Shown in pieces: positions 30,949-39,047 of a DNA stretch of 45,236 nucleotides. Location: contig CBDUSI010000025.1 in assembly GCA_965370045.1 (NCBI GenBank), positions 1 to 45,236 on the forward strand, given 5' to 3'. The stretch is from CAZONU01 sp965370045 (GTDB lineage: Bacteria; Planctomycetota; SZUA-567; JAKLDR01). The first letter of the stretch is position 1. Every line of letters starts with the position of its first letter. The translations under genes were made by a program, and so were the position numbers. The notes beneath the pieces are model-generated. The model saw only the letters and a program-made list of their open reading frames with translations, did no database searches and was not told the origin of the DNA.

Positions 30949-33351
30949 CTACTTGTTGTCCGGGCCTTTCTTCTCCACAAGCATCTTCAGAAGTTCCTCC
31001 CGGACGGCTGCGGTGCCGATCTTGCCCAGGGACTTGGCCGCGTCGCCGGACACGAAGAACTTCTTGTCGCGACAGGCCTTGGCAAGCGCGGGAATGGCGA
31101 CCTCGCAACCCAACTCGCCGAGTGCCTTGGCCGCTGCGCTGCGCCGGCGCTGGTACTTGCTCTTCTCGGGCTTCTTGAGGGCATCGATCAACATCGCAAC
31201 GACCTTTGGCCCCCGGGCCTTGGCGGGCAGACGGGGGATGAGCCGGATGGCTACCCAGCGGCTGTCGTCGTCGCCCTCGGCGGCCTTCCGGAGCACGAGC
31301 TTCACGACGCGCTTGTCCCCGAGCCTGATCAGCGCGGCGCCGCCGTAATGGATATCCTTCCCCGCCAGCCTGAACAATGCCTCGCGAGCTTCATGCGTGT
31401 CCAGATACTCCAGCTTCCGGAAGGCGGACCTGCTGGCCCAGAAGTCTTTTCCCGTGGCGGCCCGCTCCAGATCAGCGATGCTCCGCGCGCGCAACTGTTC
31501 GATCTCCCTGAGCGCCTCCACAGCGGCCCATCCCGCCCCGGGACCCTCGGCGGCCTTGCGGATCGCCGGTTCGGCCGGCTGCCAGCGAAGCTCGCCGAGG
31601 GCATGTATGGCCCTGGTCCTGGCGAAAGCACCGGGGGATTCCTTGGCCTGCCGGATCAGCTTCTCCGGCAAGTCGCCCAGCCCCAACCGTGCAACGGCCC
31701 GGGCGACCGCCCTCGCTGACCTGATAGGCATCTGCTGGGCCCGGCCACCGCAAAGGACCTCAACCAGCGGTTCGCGGGCCGGCGCAAAGCGACAGCGCCC
31801 CAGCGCCCAGGCCACGGTGGTCCGGACGGCAGAGTTCTCCTTCTCGTCCTTCAGGCGGGCCATGAGCGGCGCGCCGCCGCCGGGCAGAACCCGCCAGACG
31901 CCCGCCGCGCCCGCCGCCAGCCGGCGCAACGCCTGGTCCTTCGAGGCCAGGGCCGTCCTGACCCACTTCTCGCGGTCAAGACCAGGTGGGTTAAGGGGAA
32001 GCAGCGGCGGCGCGTCCAGGGAACGCTGATGGCGCTCAAGCCCCCGGATCGCCCATGCCCGGACCGCCGCGCTGGGGTCTTCGACCGCGGGCTTCAGGAC
32101 CAGCCCCACGGCATCCGGGTCGCCCAACCAGGCCAGCCGCCAGACGGCCACGCAGCGCTCCTGCTCGTCGTTGCTGGCCAACCGGGCGACCAAGGCCTTG
32201 AGCTTCTCCGGGTCCGCCGGTCGCCATAAACGCACCATCCCGGCCTCGAATGAGACCTTCGTGCCGGAAGCCGCAGCGAGTTTCTCCAGGCATTCACGAA
32301 CCGTTCCCTTGTGGGACACTGATATCCGGGTATCCCATGTGAACAGATCCTTGGGGCGAGCACAGTCGAAACCGTGGCGGGAGATGAACTCCGGCAGCCA
32401 TGTCTCGACAGATTCGCGGCTGAGCCTGATGCTCGCCGGCTTGGCGAGTATGGCCGCCAGCTCCGCCTCCGCTGTCCTCACGCCGGGGATCTCCGGCTGA
32501 CCGACGGGCTCCGGAACGGCCGCGCCAACCGGGGCCGCAGCAAGGTGCAGGTGCCGCCATACCCCGAAGGAACCGGCCCCCAGAATTGCCGCCAGCGACA
32601 GCCCGGCAGCCACTTTCCACCCCAGAGCCAGTGATCCCGCTGTGGCGGAGACGGCAGCAGTCCCGGTCGCAGCCACCTTTGCTCCGGCACCCGAGACCAG
32701 GCTCTTGATGAACGCGGTCAAGCTGGCCGGCACCGAAACGGCCGGGGTCTGTCTAAGCGCGGCGACCACCGCTGGCGCCGCGCAGGCGTAACCCGCCCGA
32801 GCCATCAGCCCGCGCAGCTTCTCCAGACCCCGATGAATGTTCGTCTTGACCGTCCCCTCCGGCATGGCCAGCACTATTGCCGCCTCCGAGTGACTCAATC
32901 CTTGCCTGTGATGCAGGACTATGGGCAGGCGGTACTCTTCCCTCAGTTGCTCAAGCGAAGCGTCCAAGCGTCCGCGCAGTTCCCCCTGCTCGATACTTGA
33001 AAGATTCCCAGGCTCGGTGAGGTTTCGTTCCATCGCGTAGCTCCTTTCCCGCCGCCGCCGCGCGACTTCGGAATCCAACCGATCCCGGTGTGCACAGACA
33101 ACGATCCTCAGGAGCCAGGAGCGGAAATTGTGCACCGCACCGCTGGTGCGGATATCCCGCGCCACTCGGGAGAAGGCATCCTGGCAGACATCCTCGGCGT
33201 CCGCCTCGTTGCCCGTCAAGGACAGCGCCAGGCTGTAACAGGACCGCTCGTGCGCCATGAGCAACTTGCCCAGCGCCTCGCGGCCGCCAGCCTGTGCCTT
33301 CTCCAGGAGACCCTTCTCGATCGCGGTCACAACCTCCGCCTCCGACCCCAT
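30949..33351 (-). CDS. ECF sigma factor fused to TM helix and HEAT repeats
   Basis: An 800-residue protein. Residues about 28-98 form sigma region 2 (SLTGNEADAEDVCQDAF, FRSWLLRIV) and about 128-182 form region 4 (LPIVLHHRQGLSHSEAAIVLAMPEGTVKTNIHRGLEKLR). A hydrophobic helix follows at about 245-265, then a small domain (about 300-375) and HEAT-like repeats to the end. Sigma factors normally stop after region 4 (about 190 residues). The helix should tether the sigma part to the membrane with the HEAT array outside, so the protein could be both sensor and sigma factor. C-terminally extended ECFs are known in Planctomycetes; this arrangement is unusual. Its start is divergent from the pectate lyase gene. 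Confidence 0.85.
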   Translation of the reverse strand: MGSEAEVVTAIEKGLLEKAQAGGREALGKLLMAHERSCYSLALSLTGNEADAEDVCQDAFSRVARDIRTSGAVHNFRSWLLRIVVCAHRDRLDSEVARRRRERSYAMERNLTEPGNLSSIEQGELRGRLDASLEQLREEYRLPIVLHHRQGLSHSEAAIVLAMPEGTVKTNIHRGLEKLRGLMARAGYACAAPAVVAALRQTPAVSVPASLTAFIKSLVSGAGAKVAATGTAAVSATAGSLALGWKVAAGLSLAAILGAGSFGVWRHLHLAAAPVGAAVPEPVGQPEIPGVRTAEAELAAILAKPASIRLSRESVETWLPEFISRHGFDCARPKDLFTWDTRISVSHKGTVRECLEKLAAASGTKVSFEAGMVRLWRPADPEKLKALVARLASNDEQERCVAVWRLAWLGDPDAVGLVLKPAVEDPSAAVRAWAIRGLERHQRSLDAPPLLPLNPPGLDREKWVRTALASKDQALRRLAAGAAGVWRVLPGGGAPLMARLKDEKENSAVRTTVAWALGRCRFAPAREPLVEVLCGGRAQQMPIRSARAVARAVARLGLGDLPEKLIRQAKESPGAFARTRAIHALGELRWQPAEPAIRKAAEGPGAGWAAVEALREIEQLRARSIADLERAATGKDFWASRSAFRKLEYLDTHEAREALFRLAGKDIHYGGAALIRLGDKRVVKLVLRKAAEGDDDSRWVAIRLIPRLPAKARGPKVVAMLIDALKKPEKSKYQRRRSAAAKALGELGCEVAIPALAKACRDKKFFVSGDAAKSLGKIGTAAVREELLKMLVEKKGPDNK

Positions 33352-33708
33352 TATCCACCCCTAAGCCGGAGCCGCAAGGCAGCCAGTTTCAGGATTCCGG
33401 GATATTCTTCGGAAGCAGGCTCATGCGCCCGATGAGCCCACGAATGAGCCTGGTGAGCCTGTCGATGAGCCTGGGTCCTACGCATGCATCCTCGGCGTGC
33501 CTACCTCCGCTTCCTGATCCTCCTAACCCTCGGGATCTCAATCTTGAGTTCCAGGAGCTGGTGGTGCTTTTCCATCATTCTGTCCGGTATAGCCGCCCAA
33601 CCGGGACTTGCAGCGGCCGGAATCGGGCTCGACAGCCTGACCCCAAGTGCCTATCATTTCGAGGTGTTTGGAAATCGACTGAATAGTTGAACAGGCCGGG
33701 AGGCAACC
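33352..33708. promoter_or_regulatory. Divergent control region, sigma-HEAT and pectate lyase
   Basis: A 357-base gap between divergent genes. It contains the GGCTCAT/ATGAGCC repeat cluster described separately. An open frame at 33484-33690 (plus) would give 68 hydrophobic-start residues ending 18 bases before the pectate lyase, but it lacks a ribosome site and I do not call it a gene. I see no clear sigma-70 promoter, in line with control by an alternative sigma factor such as the neighbour. Confidence 0.4.
33418..33472 (+). repeat. GGCTCAT hairpin with repeated ATGAGCC arms
   Basis: GGCTCAT (33418-33424) pairs perfectly with ATGAGCC (33432-33438) across 7 bases. Three further copies of TGAGCC follow, giving a 21-base period (33431-33451 and 33452-33472, 15 of 21 identical). 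One left arm facing several right arms could form alternative hairpins in RNA, or the copies could be protein sites. Confidence 0.55.
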
Positions 33709-36291
33709 ATGAAGCGCAGCGTGATCTCAGTCTGGCTGTCCCTGCTGGCTATCGCCGGGGTCGCGGCGGGCGCCGAGATTCCCGCCTTCCCGGGGGCCGA
33801 GGGCTGGGGGGCAGCGGCGAAGGGGGGCCGCGGCGGCAAGGTGATCAAGGTCACCAACCTCAACGCCAAGGGGCCGGGCAGCTTGCAGGCGGCTTGCGAT
33901 GCCGCCGGCCCGCGGATCGTGGTCTTCGACGTCAGCGGCGTCATCAAGGGCAACGTCAGACTGGCGCGCGGTGAGATAACCATCGCCGGTCAGACCGCGC
34001 CGGGCGCGGGGATAACCATCGCCGGCACCTTGAACGTCGGCGGGCCCGGCGACGTGGTAATCCGCTTCCTGCGGGTCAGGCCGATTCACGGCGGCGAGGT
34101 CAGCATCTTCAAGGCGGGTACGATCATACTCGACCACGTCTCCGCCTCCTGGGGCACCGACGAGACGCTCAGCCCCTCGACCAGCGGCAAGGTCAGCATC
34201 CAGTGGTGCTCCATCGAGGAGTCCAACCTCCAGTGGGAGGGCTGCATCTACTACGGTCTGATCCACAACTACGGCATGCTGATCGGCTACAGCCCCGAGC
34301 CGGCCGCACTGCACCACAACCTATTCGCGCATCACGCAGGCCGGGCTCCGCTGGTGGGGGTCGACCTGGACTACCGCAACAACGTGGTCTACAACGTCTA
34401 CAGCGGCGTCGAGTGGCACCCGAAGAGCTTCAACCGCAGGGCAAAGGGCCAGCCCTTCCACTTCAACGCGGTCGGCAACTATTTCAAGGGTGGTCCGGCT
34501 GCGCCGCATTTCGCCACCGGTCAACTGGTCACGAAGTACAGCAAGCCGGCGGCGCGCTGCGCGATCCCGGTCCTGTCCGCCAAGAACGCCGCCATGTACG
34601 CCGACGGCAACTACTTCCCGCACAAGGGCGGCTACGTCCAGATGAAGGGCAAGGCGGCGGAGCCCTGGCCGACGCCCAAGGTGACCACCCACACCGCCGA
34701 GAAGGCCTACGAACTCGTCCTGGCCCACGCCGGATGCCTGCCCCGGGACGCGGTCTCGGCGAGGATCATGCGCGAGGTGCGCACCGGCACCGGCTCGTGG
34801 GGCAAGCTGGTCCCCGCTGACGGGCTGATGGAGGGCCTCGCGCCCGGGAAGGCCCCCAGGGACTCGGACAGCGACGGTATGCCCGACGCCTGGGAGAAGA
34901 AGCACAAGCTCAACCCGGACGACGCAAGCGACGCGGGCAAGACCGTCCCCGCCGGCGCCTCGGAGGGCGACCGTCACAAGGGCTACAGCTACGTCGAGTT
35001 CTACGTCAACGAGCGCGCGGATAAGCTCATCGCCGCGGCCATGGCCAAGGCAGAGAAGGCCAGCGGTGAGGCCTATAAGCCGCCGCCCGTCCCGGACGTG
35101 TCCAAGCTGACCATTCCCAGGGAGAAAGCCGTCAAGGGCGGCAGGGCCTACGGGCTGAAGATCAAGTCGGATGACGTGGCCGGGCTCATCAAGGTGTTGG
35201 AGGAGGAAGGGCTCGCCAAGAAGAAGTACACCAAGAAGGCCGGCTACGCCTTTCGCAGCCTGGGCACCCTGGGGCCGGAGGCCAAGGAAGCGATCCCCGC
35301 GCTGCTCAAGATCATCTCCGACCTGACCGAGAAGCGGCGCGCGTTGGACCTGGGCATGAACGTGACCATCACCCGCACCGCTGTAACCGCCCTGGCCCAT
35401 ATCGGCGAGCCGGCCCTGCCCGAGCTGCTGGCGGCCCTCGGGCACAAGACCCCCTGGGTTCGTGCTTGCGCCGCCCAGGCGCTGAGCCTCATCACGCCGA
35501 AGGACCCCAAGTTCGCCGAGGCGCTCCTGAAGCTGGTCGATGACGGGGACAAGCAGGTCCGCGCCGACGCGCTCTGCGCGCTGAGCCGGATCAAACCCAA
35601 GGGCGAGAAGTACGTGGACGCCTTCATCAAGGGGCTGGGGGACGAGTACTATCGCGCCCGGAGGGTGTGCCCCGACGGGTTGGGCGCGGCCGGGTCGGCG
35701 GCGGCCAAGGCGGTGCCCGCGCTGATCAAGGGGTTGGCCGATGCGGAGGAGGTCAACACCCGCCTGGCCAGCGCCTGGGCCCTGGGCCGGATAGGCCCGG
35801 CAGCGGTCAAGGCCATGCCCGCCTTGGTCAAGTCCGTCGGCGAAACCGACCGGCGGGTCCGCTGGCTCGCGGCCCAGAGCCTGGAAATCCTGGGCAAGGA
35901 ATCGCTCGCCCCCCTGGTTGCGGGATTGGGGGACGGGAATCCCCGGACACGCTTCGGGTGCGCGGTCGTGCTGGGCCGGATGGGCAAGGCTGCGGAGAAG
36001 GCGCTGCCGGAGATCATAAAGCTGGTCGGGGATCCGGACGGGCACGCGCGACTGGGCGCGGTGCTGGCGCTGGGCGAATTGGGCGGCGGCTCGGCCGAGG
36101 CCCGCGCGGCGCTGGGCAAGGCGCTGGGTGATGCGGACTGGCCGGTGCGCTGGGCGGCGGCCAGGTCGCTCGGCCGGATCGGTCCCGCAGCCGGGGACGT
36201 CCTGGCCGCGCTAAGGAAGGCGACCAAGGATACCCGCCGGGAGGTGGCCGAGGCGGCCGCCGAGGCAACGCGAAAGGTGGAGAAGAAATGA
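33709..36291 (+). CDS. Secreted pectate lyase with HEAT repeats
   Basis: An 860-residue exported protein. The signal peptide runs to about residue 22 (VAAGA then EIPAFPG). The polysaccharide lyase family 1 type beta helix (about 24-370) opens with FPGAEGWGAAAKGGRGGKV and VTNLNAKGPGSLQAAC, the hallmark of PL1 pectate lyases. A Ca-binding-like segment DSDSDGMPDAWEKK lies near 384. HEAT repeats occupy about 480-860 (HIGEPALPELLAAL, ALGRIGPAAVKAMPALVK). The enzyme should cleave polygalacturonate by beta elimination outside the cytoplasm. The HEAT part may hold it to a partner or surface. The ATG follows GGGAGG. The next gene overlapped its stop as ATGA but is now broken. Confidence 0.9.
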   Translation: MKRSVISVWLSLLAIAGVAAGAEIPAFPGAEGWGAAAKGGRGGKVIKVTNLNAKGPGSLQAACDAAGPRIVVFDVSGVIKGNVRLARGEITIAGQTAPGAGITIAGTLNVGGPGDVVIRFLRVRPIHGGEVSIFKAGTIILDHVSASWGTDETLSPSTSGKVSIQWCSIEESNLQWEGCIYYGLIHNYGMLIGYSPEPAALHHNLFAHHAGRAPLVGVDLDYRNNVVYNVYSGVEWHPKSFNRRAKGQPFHFNAVGNYFKGGPAAPHFATGQLVTKYSKPAARCAIPVLSAKNAAMYADGNYFPHKGGYVQMKGKAAEPWPTPKVTTHTAEKAYELVLAHAGCLPRDAVSARIMREVRTGTGSWGKLVPADGLMEGLAPGKAPRDSDSDGMPDAWEKKHKLNPDDASDAGKTVPAGASEGDRHKGYSYVEFYVNERADKLIAAAMAKAEKASGEAYKPPPVPDVSKLTIPREKAVKGGRAYGLKIKSDDVAGLIKVLEEEGLAKKKYTKKAGYAFRSLGTLGPEAKEAIPALLKIISDLTEKRRALDLGMNVTITRTAVTALAHIGEPALPELLAALGHKTPWVRACAAQALSLITPKDPKFAEALLKLVDDGDKQVRADALCALSRIKPKGEKYVDAFIKGLGDEYYRARRVCPDGLGAAGSAAAKAVPALIKGLADAEEVNTRLASAWALGRIGPAAVKAMPALVKSVGETDRRVRWLAAQSLEILGKESLAPLVAGLGDGNPRTRFGCAVVLGRMGKAAEKALPEIIKLVGDPDGHARLGAVLALGELGGGSAEARAALGKALGDADWPVRWAAARSLGRIGPAAGDVLAALRKATKDTRREVAEAAAEATRKVEKK

Positions 36292-36359
36292 GACGTGTGC
36301 GCTGAGGCTGGCGGCCCTCGCGGCCTGCGCGGGGCTCTACGCCGCGCTCGGAGAATTCC
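36288..36359 (+). pseudogene. Broken 5' end of a lipoprotein gene
   Basis: An ATG overlaps the pectate lyase stop (ATGA), the form of a coupled next gene, but the frame stops after five codons. Shifting by one base gives a clean signal sequence (LRLAALAACAGLYAALGEF) with a lipobox-like LAAC. The reading is lost at about 36360, where the opposite-strand sulfatase remnant begins. It looks like the start of a secreted or lipid-anchored protein cut by a rearrangement. Confidence 0.55.
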
Positions 36360-36548
36360 TCAAACGCTCTTCCACGGATCGTGGGTCTTGATCAGCCACG
36401 AGTTGACCTCAGCCGTCAACGCCTGGACGACGTCGGGTCTGGCGACAGCCAAATTGGTGAGTTGGTAGGGATCGTCCAGGTTGTCGAACAGGATGGTACG
36501 CCGACCATCTCCGCGTTGTTCCAGCACATCTTCCCGGTTCCAGAGGCG
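36360..36548 (-). pseudogene. Sulfatase C-terminal remnant
   Basis: On the minus strand 62 codons without a start lie between two stops. They contain TILFDNLDDPYQLTNLAV and end WLIKTHDPWKSV. LFD-L--DPYQL-NLA followed by a WL...DPW end is the standard C-terminus of formylglycine-dependent sulfatases. Upstream the match may continue in another frame (RSYKSVAIR near 36575), suggesting frameshift decay. The catalytic domain is absent. The fragment would have belonged to a polysaccharide-degradation locus. Confidence 0.65.
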
Positions 36549-36655
36549 TTAGAACGGATCGCTACGCTCTTGTATGACCTTGAGCAGAGGGCTCGCATGG
36601 AGAGAATCAGCGCCAGTGAACTTCGGGGGGACAGCGCGGAAGAGGAGGAGAGGAC

Positions 36656-37342
36656 ATGGACTACACCTATGAGGACATAGCCGGGATGATCGACCACTCC
36701 CTCCTCAAGCCGACCCTGACCGACGAGGCGCTGGAGGACGGCTGTCGGCTGGCCGTTGGCTACAAGGTGGCCAGCGTCTGCCTCCTGCCGTACTACCTGA
36801 AGCGGTGCTCCGAGATACTGAAGGCGAGCACTGTGAAGGCCAGTACGACCATCGGGTTTCCCCACGGGGGCCACGCCACGGCCGTAAAGGTGACTGAGGC
36901 CGAGCGCGCTCTCGACGACGGTGGAGAAGAGCTGGACACGGTCGTGAACCTCAGCAAGGTGTTGAGCGAGGATTGGGACTACGTTCGCCAGGATATCAAG
37001 GCGGTCATCGACCTGACCCATGCTCGCGGCCAGAAGATCAAGGTGATCTTCGAGAACTGCTACCTGCAGGATTCCCACAAGATCCGCCTTTGCGAGATCT
37101 GCACCGAACTCGGGGCCGACTGGGTCAAGACCTCTACCGGCTACGGTGACGGGGGCGCCACGGACGAGGACCTCAGGCTGATGCGGAAGCACTCGGCGCC
37201 GGAGGTCCAGATCAAGGCGGCCGGCGGCGTCCGCAGCCTGGACCGGCTGCTGGAGGTCCGTGCCCTCGGCGTGACCCGGGTGGGGGCGAGCAAGACCGCG
37301 CAGATCCTCGATGGGTGCAGGGAGAGGCTGGACCTCGCCTGA
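36656..37342 (+). CDS. deoC: Deoxyribose-phosphate aldolase
   Basis: A 228-residue TIM-barrel aldolase splitting 2-deoxyribose 5-phosphate to glyceraldehyde 3-phosphate and acetaldehyde. Catalytic residues are visible: D94 (EELDTVVN), Schiff-base K158 (DWVKTSTGYG) and K187 (IKAAGGVR). Other marks are MIDHSLLKPT and TTIGFPHGGH. The ATG follows GGAGGAGAGG. In polysaccharide-degrading PVC bacteria DeoC homologues are often scattered among carbohydrate genes, so another aldol substrate is possible. Confidence 0.95.
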   Translation: MDYTYEDIAGMIDHSLLKPTLTDEALEDGCRLAVGYKVASVCLLPYYLKRCSEILKASTVKASTTIGFPHGGHATAVKVTEAERALDDGGEELDTVVNLSKVLSEDWDYVRQDIKAVIDLTHARGQKIKVIFENCYLQDSHKIRLCEICTELGADWVKTSTGYGDGGATDEDLRLMRKHSAPEVQIKAAGGVRSLDRLLEVRALGVTRVGASKTAQILDGCRERLDLA

Positions 37343-37459
37343 GCCACCTGCAGGAGTTGCCCTTTATCGGGCAGCGTCCTCATTGCCCGCGGGAGAGCAA
37401 ACCCCAGACCCGTTTCTCGGCGGCCACCTTCGGCAATGCTGGGCCGTCCCCTTTTCCCC

Positions 37460-37487
37460 TTGAGCCGCTCGCCCGGGCCATTACGAT
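37460..37487 (+). promoter_or_regulatory. Candidate promoter of the GH4 gene
   Basis: TTGAGC (37460-37465), a 16-base spacer and TACGAT (37482-37487), about 70 bases before the GTG start. Confidence 0.35.
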
Positions 37488-37560
37488 ACCCGGCTGATGC
37501 ATCCGGCAGACCGAAGGGCGCGGTCCTCGCTGCCGGGCGCGGTGCTGGAGGACTCACCCC

Positions 37561-38889
37561 GTGGCCAAGATCGCCTTCATCGGTGCCGGCAGCCTGGGCT
37601 TCACCCGTGGGCTGGTGCGCGACCTCTTGACTTTCCCGACCATGCGCGACGCGACCATCGCGCTCATGGACATCGACCGCCAGCGCCTGGACTTCGCGGC
37701 GCGCGCGGTGCGCAGCATCGTCGAGCGCGGCAACTATCCGGCCAAGGTGATGTCGACCATGAACCGCAAGACGGCTCTGAAAGGCGCGGACTTCGTGGTC
37801 TGCACGATTCTCGCCGGCGGCGTGCAGGTCTGGCGTCACGACATCGAGATCCCAAAGAAGTACGGCGTGGACACGAATATCGGCGACACCCGCGGGGTCT
37901 CCGGCATCTTCCGGGCGCTCAGGACCATCCCGGTGATGGTCGGTATCTGCCGGGACATGGAGCGGCTCTGCCCCAACGCGATGCTCCTCAATTACACCAA
38001 CCCCATGGCCATGCTCTGCCGGGCAATGCAGCGCTCAACGGACGTGCAACTCACCGGGCTGTGCCACAGCGTCCAGGGGACGGCGGCGATGCTCGCCGGC
38101 TGGCTGGGCGCGCCCATGAGCGAGATCACCTACGTCTGCGCGGGCATCAACCACCAGGCCTGGTACGTCAAGTACAAGAGGAAAGGCCGAGACGTCATTC
38201 CGCTCCTGCGCCGGAAGGTGGCCGCCAGCCGGAAGATATACAACGAGGAAATAGTCCGCAACGAGATGTTCCTGCACCTGGGCTACTACGTGACCGAGTC
38301 CAGCGGTCACAACTCCGAGTACAACTGGTGGTTCCGCAAGCGCCCGGGCCTGATCAGGAAGTACTGCACCAAGGGCACCGGCTGGAACCCGGGCGTTTAC
38401 GCCTACATCCTCAAGCGCTACCTCCACGCCGAGAAGCACTGGAAGCGGGAGGCGAAGGCCTGGTTCGCCAAGGGCGCGCCGATGAAGCTGGAGCGCGGCC
38501 AGGAGTACGCCGTCCATATCATGGACGCGGTCCTGGGCGGCGAGCCCTTCGAGTTCAACGGCAACGTGCCCAACACCGGGCTGGTCACCAACCTGCCGGC
38601 CGGGGTCTGCGTGGAGGTGCCGGTGGTGGCCAACCGCCGGGGCCTGAACCCGCTGCACGTCGGCGCGCTCCCTCCCCAGTGCGCGGCGCTCAACAACATC
38701 AACGTCGCCTCGGAGGAGATGGCCGTGGAGGCCGCCCTGACCGGCGACCCTGACCTGGTCTTCCAGGCGGTGGCCATCGACCCGCTGACCGCGGCGGTGC
38801 TCTCGCTCGCCGAGATCAAGAAGATGGTCGCGGCCATGCTCCGAAAGAACCGTGCCCACCTGCCCCAGTTCAAGTCGGTGAAGCTCTAG
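37561..38889 (+). CDS. GH4 glycosidase, alpha-galactosidase-like
   Basis: A 442-residue NAD- and Mn-dependent glycosidase. The NAD loop is FIGAGSLGFT (about 6-15), followed by DTNIGDTRG (about 104), the NYTNPMA motif, the metal-binding CHSVQGT (C168, H169) and CAGINHQAWY (H198). CHSV at the metal site is the form seen in alpha-galactosidases of the MelA type; uronidases and phospho-glucosidases usually differ there. With a pectate lyase upstream, alpha-galacturonidase is an alternative. The GTG start has GGAGG 9 bases upstream. There is no signal peptide, so it acts on imported oligosaccharides. Confidence 0.9.
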   Translation: MAKIAFIGAGSLGFTRGLVRDLLTFPTMRDATIALMDIDRQRLDFAARAVRSIVERGNYPAKVMSTMNRKTALKGADFVVCTILAGGVQVWRHDIEIPKKYGVDTNIGDTRGVSGIFRALRTIPVMVGICRDMERLCPNAMLLNYTNPMAMLCRAMQRSTDVQLTGLCHSVQGTAAMLAGWLGAPMSEITYVCAGINHQAWYVKYKRKGRDVIPLLRRKVAASRKIYNEEIVRNEMFLHLGYYVTESSGHNSEYNWWFRKRPGLIRKYCTKGTGWNPGVYAYILKRYLHAEKHWKREAKAWFAKGAPMKLERGQEYAVHIMDAVLGGEPFEFNGNVPNTGLVTNLPAGVCVEVPVVANRRGLNPLHVGALPPQCAALNNINVASEEMAVEAALTGDPDLVFQAVAIDPLTAAVLSLAEIKKMVAAMLRKNRAHLPQFKSVKL

Positions 38890-38917
38890 CAGAGCAGCCG
38901 CAGTCTCGGACACGAGC

Positions 38918-38946
38918 TTGACAGAAGCCCTTGGCGCGCCTATATT
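38918..38946 (+). promoter_or_regulatory. Sigma-70 promoter of the polysaccharide export locus
   Basis: TTGACA (38918-38923), a 17-base spacer and TATATT (38941-38946), about 100 bases before the SLBB gene. Confidence 0.7.
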
Positions 38947-39047
38947 TAGTGCTGTGGAGCCTTTTCCCTAAAATTGGAGGCTCTGACCTAATCGGAGCTG
39001 GGTATCGCCTGCCGCAGCCCGACACAGTCCTTCGGGGGGATAGTCAA

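Noticed and set aside
33484..33690. A 68-codon frame just upstream of the pectate lyase
   Set aside because: It has no ribosome site and codon use is mixed; it overlaps the likely control region. A leader peptide is possible but not supported.
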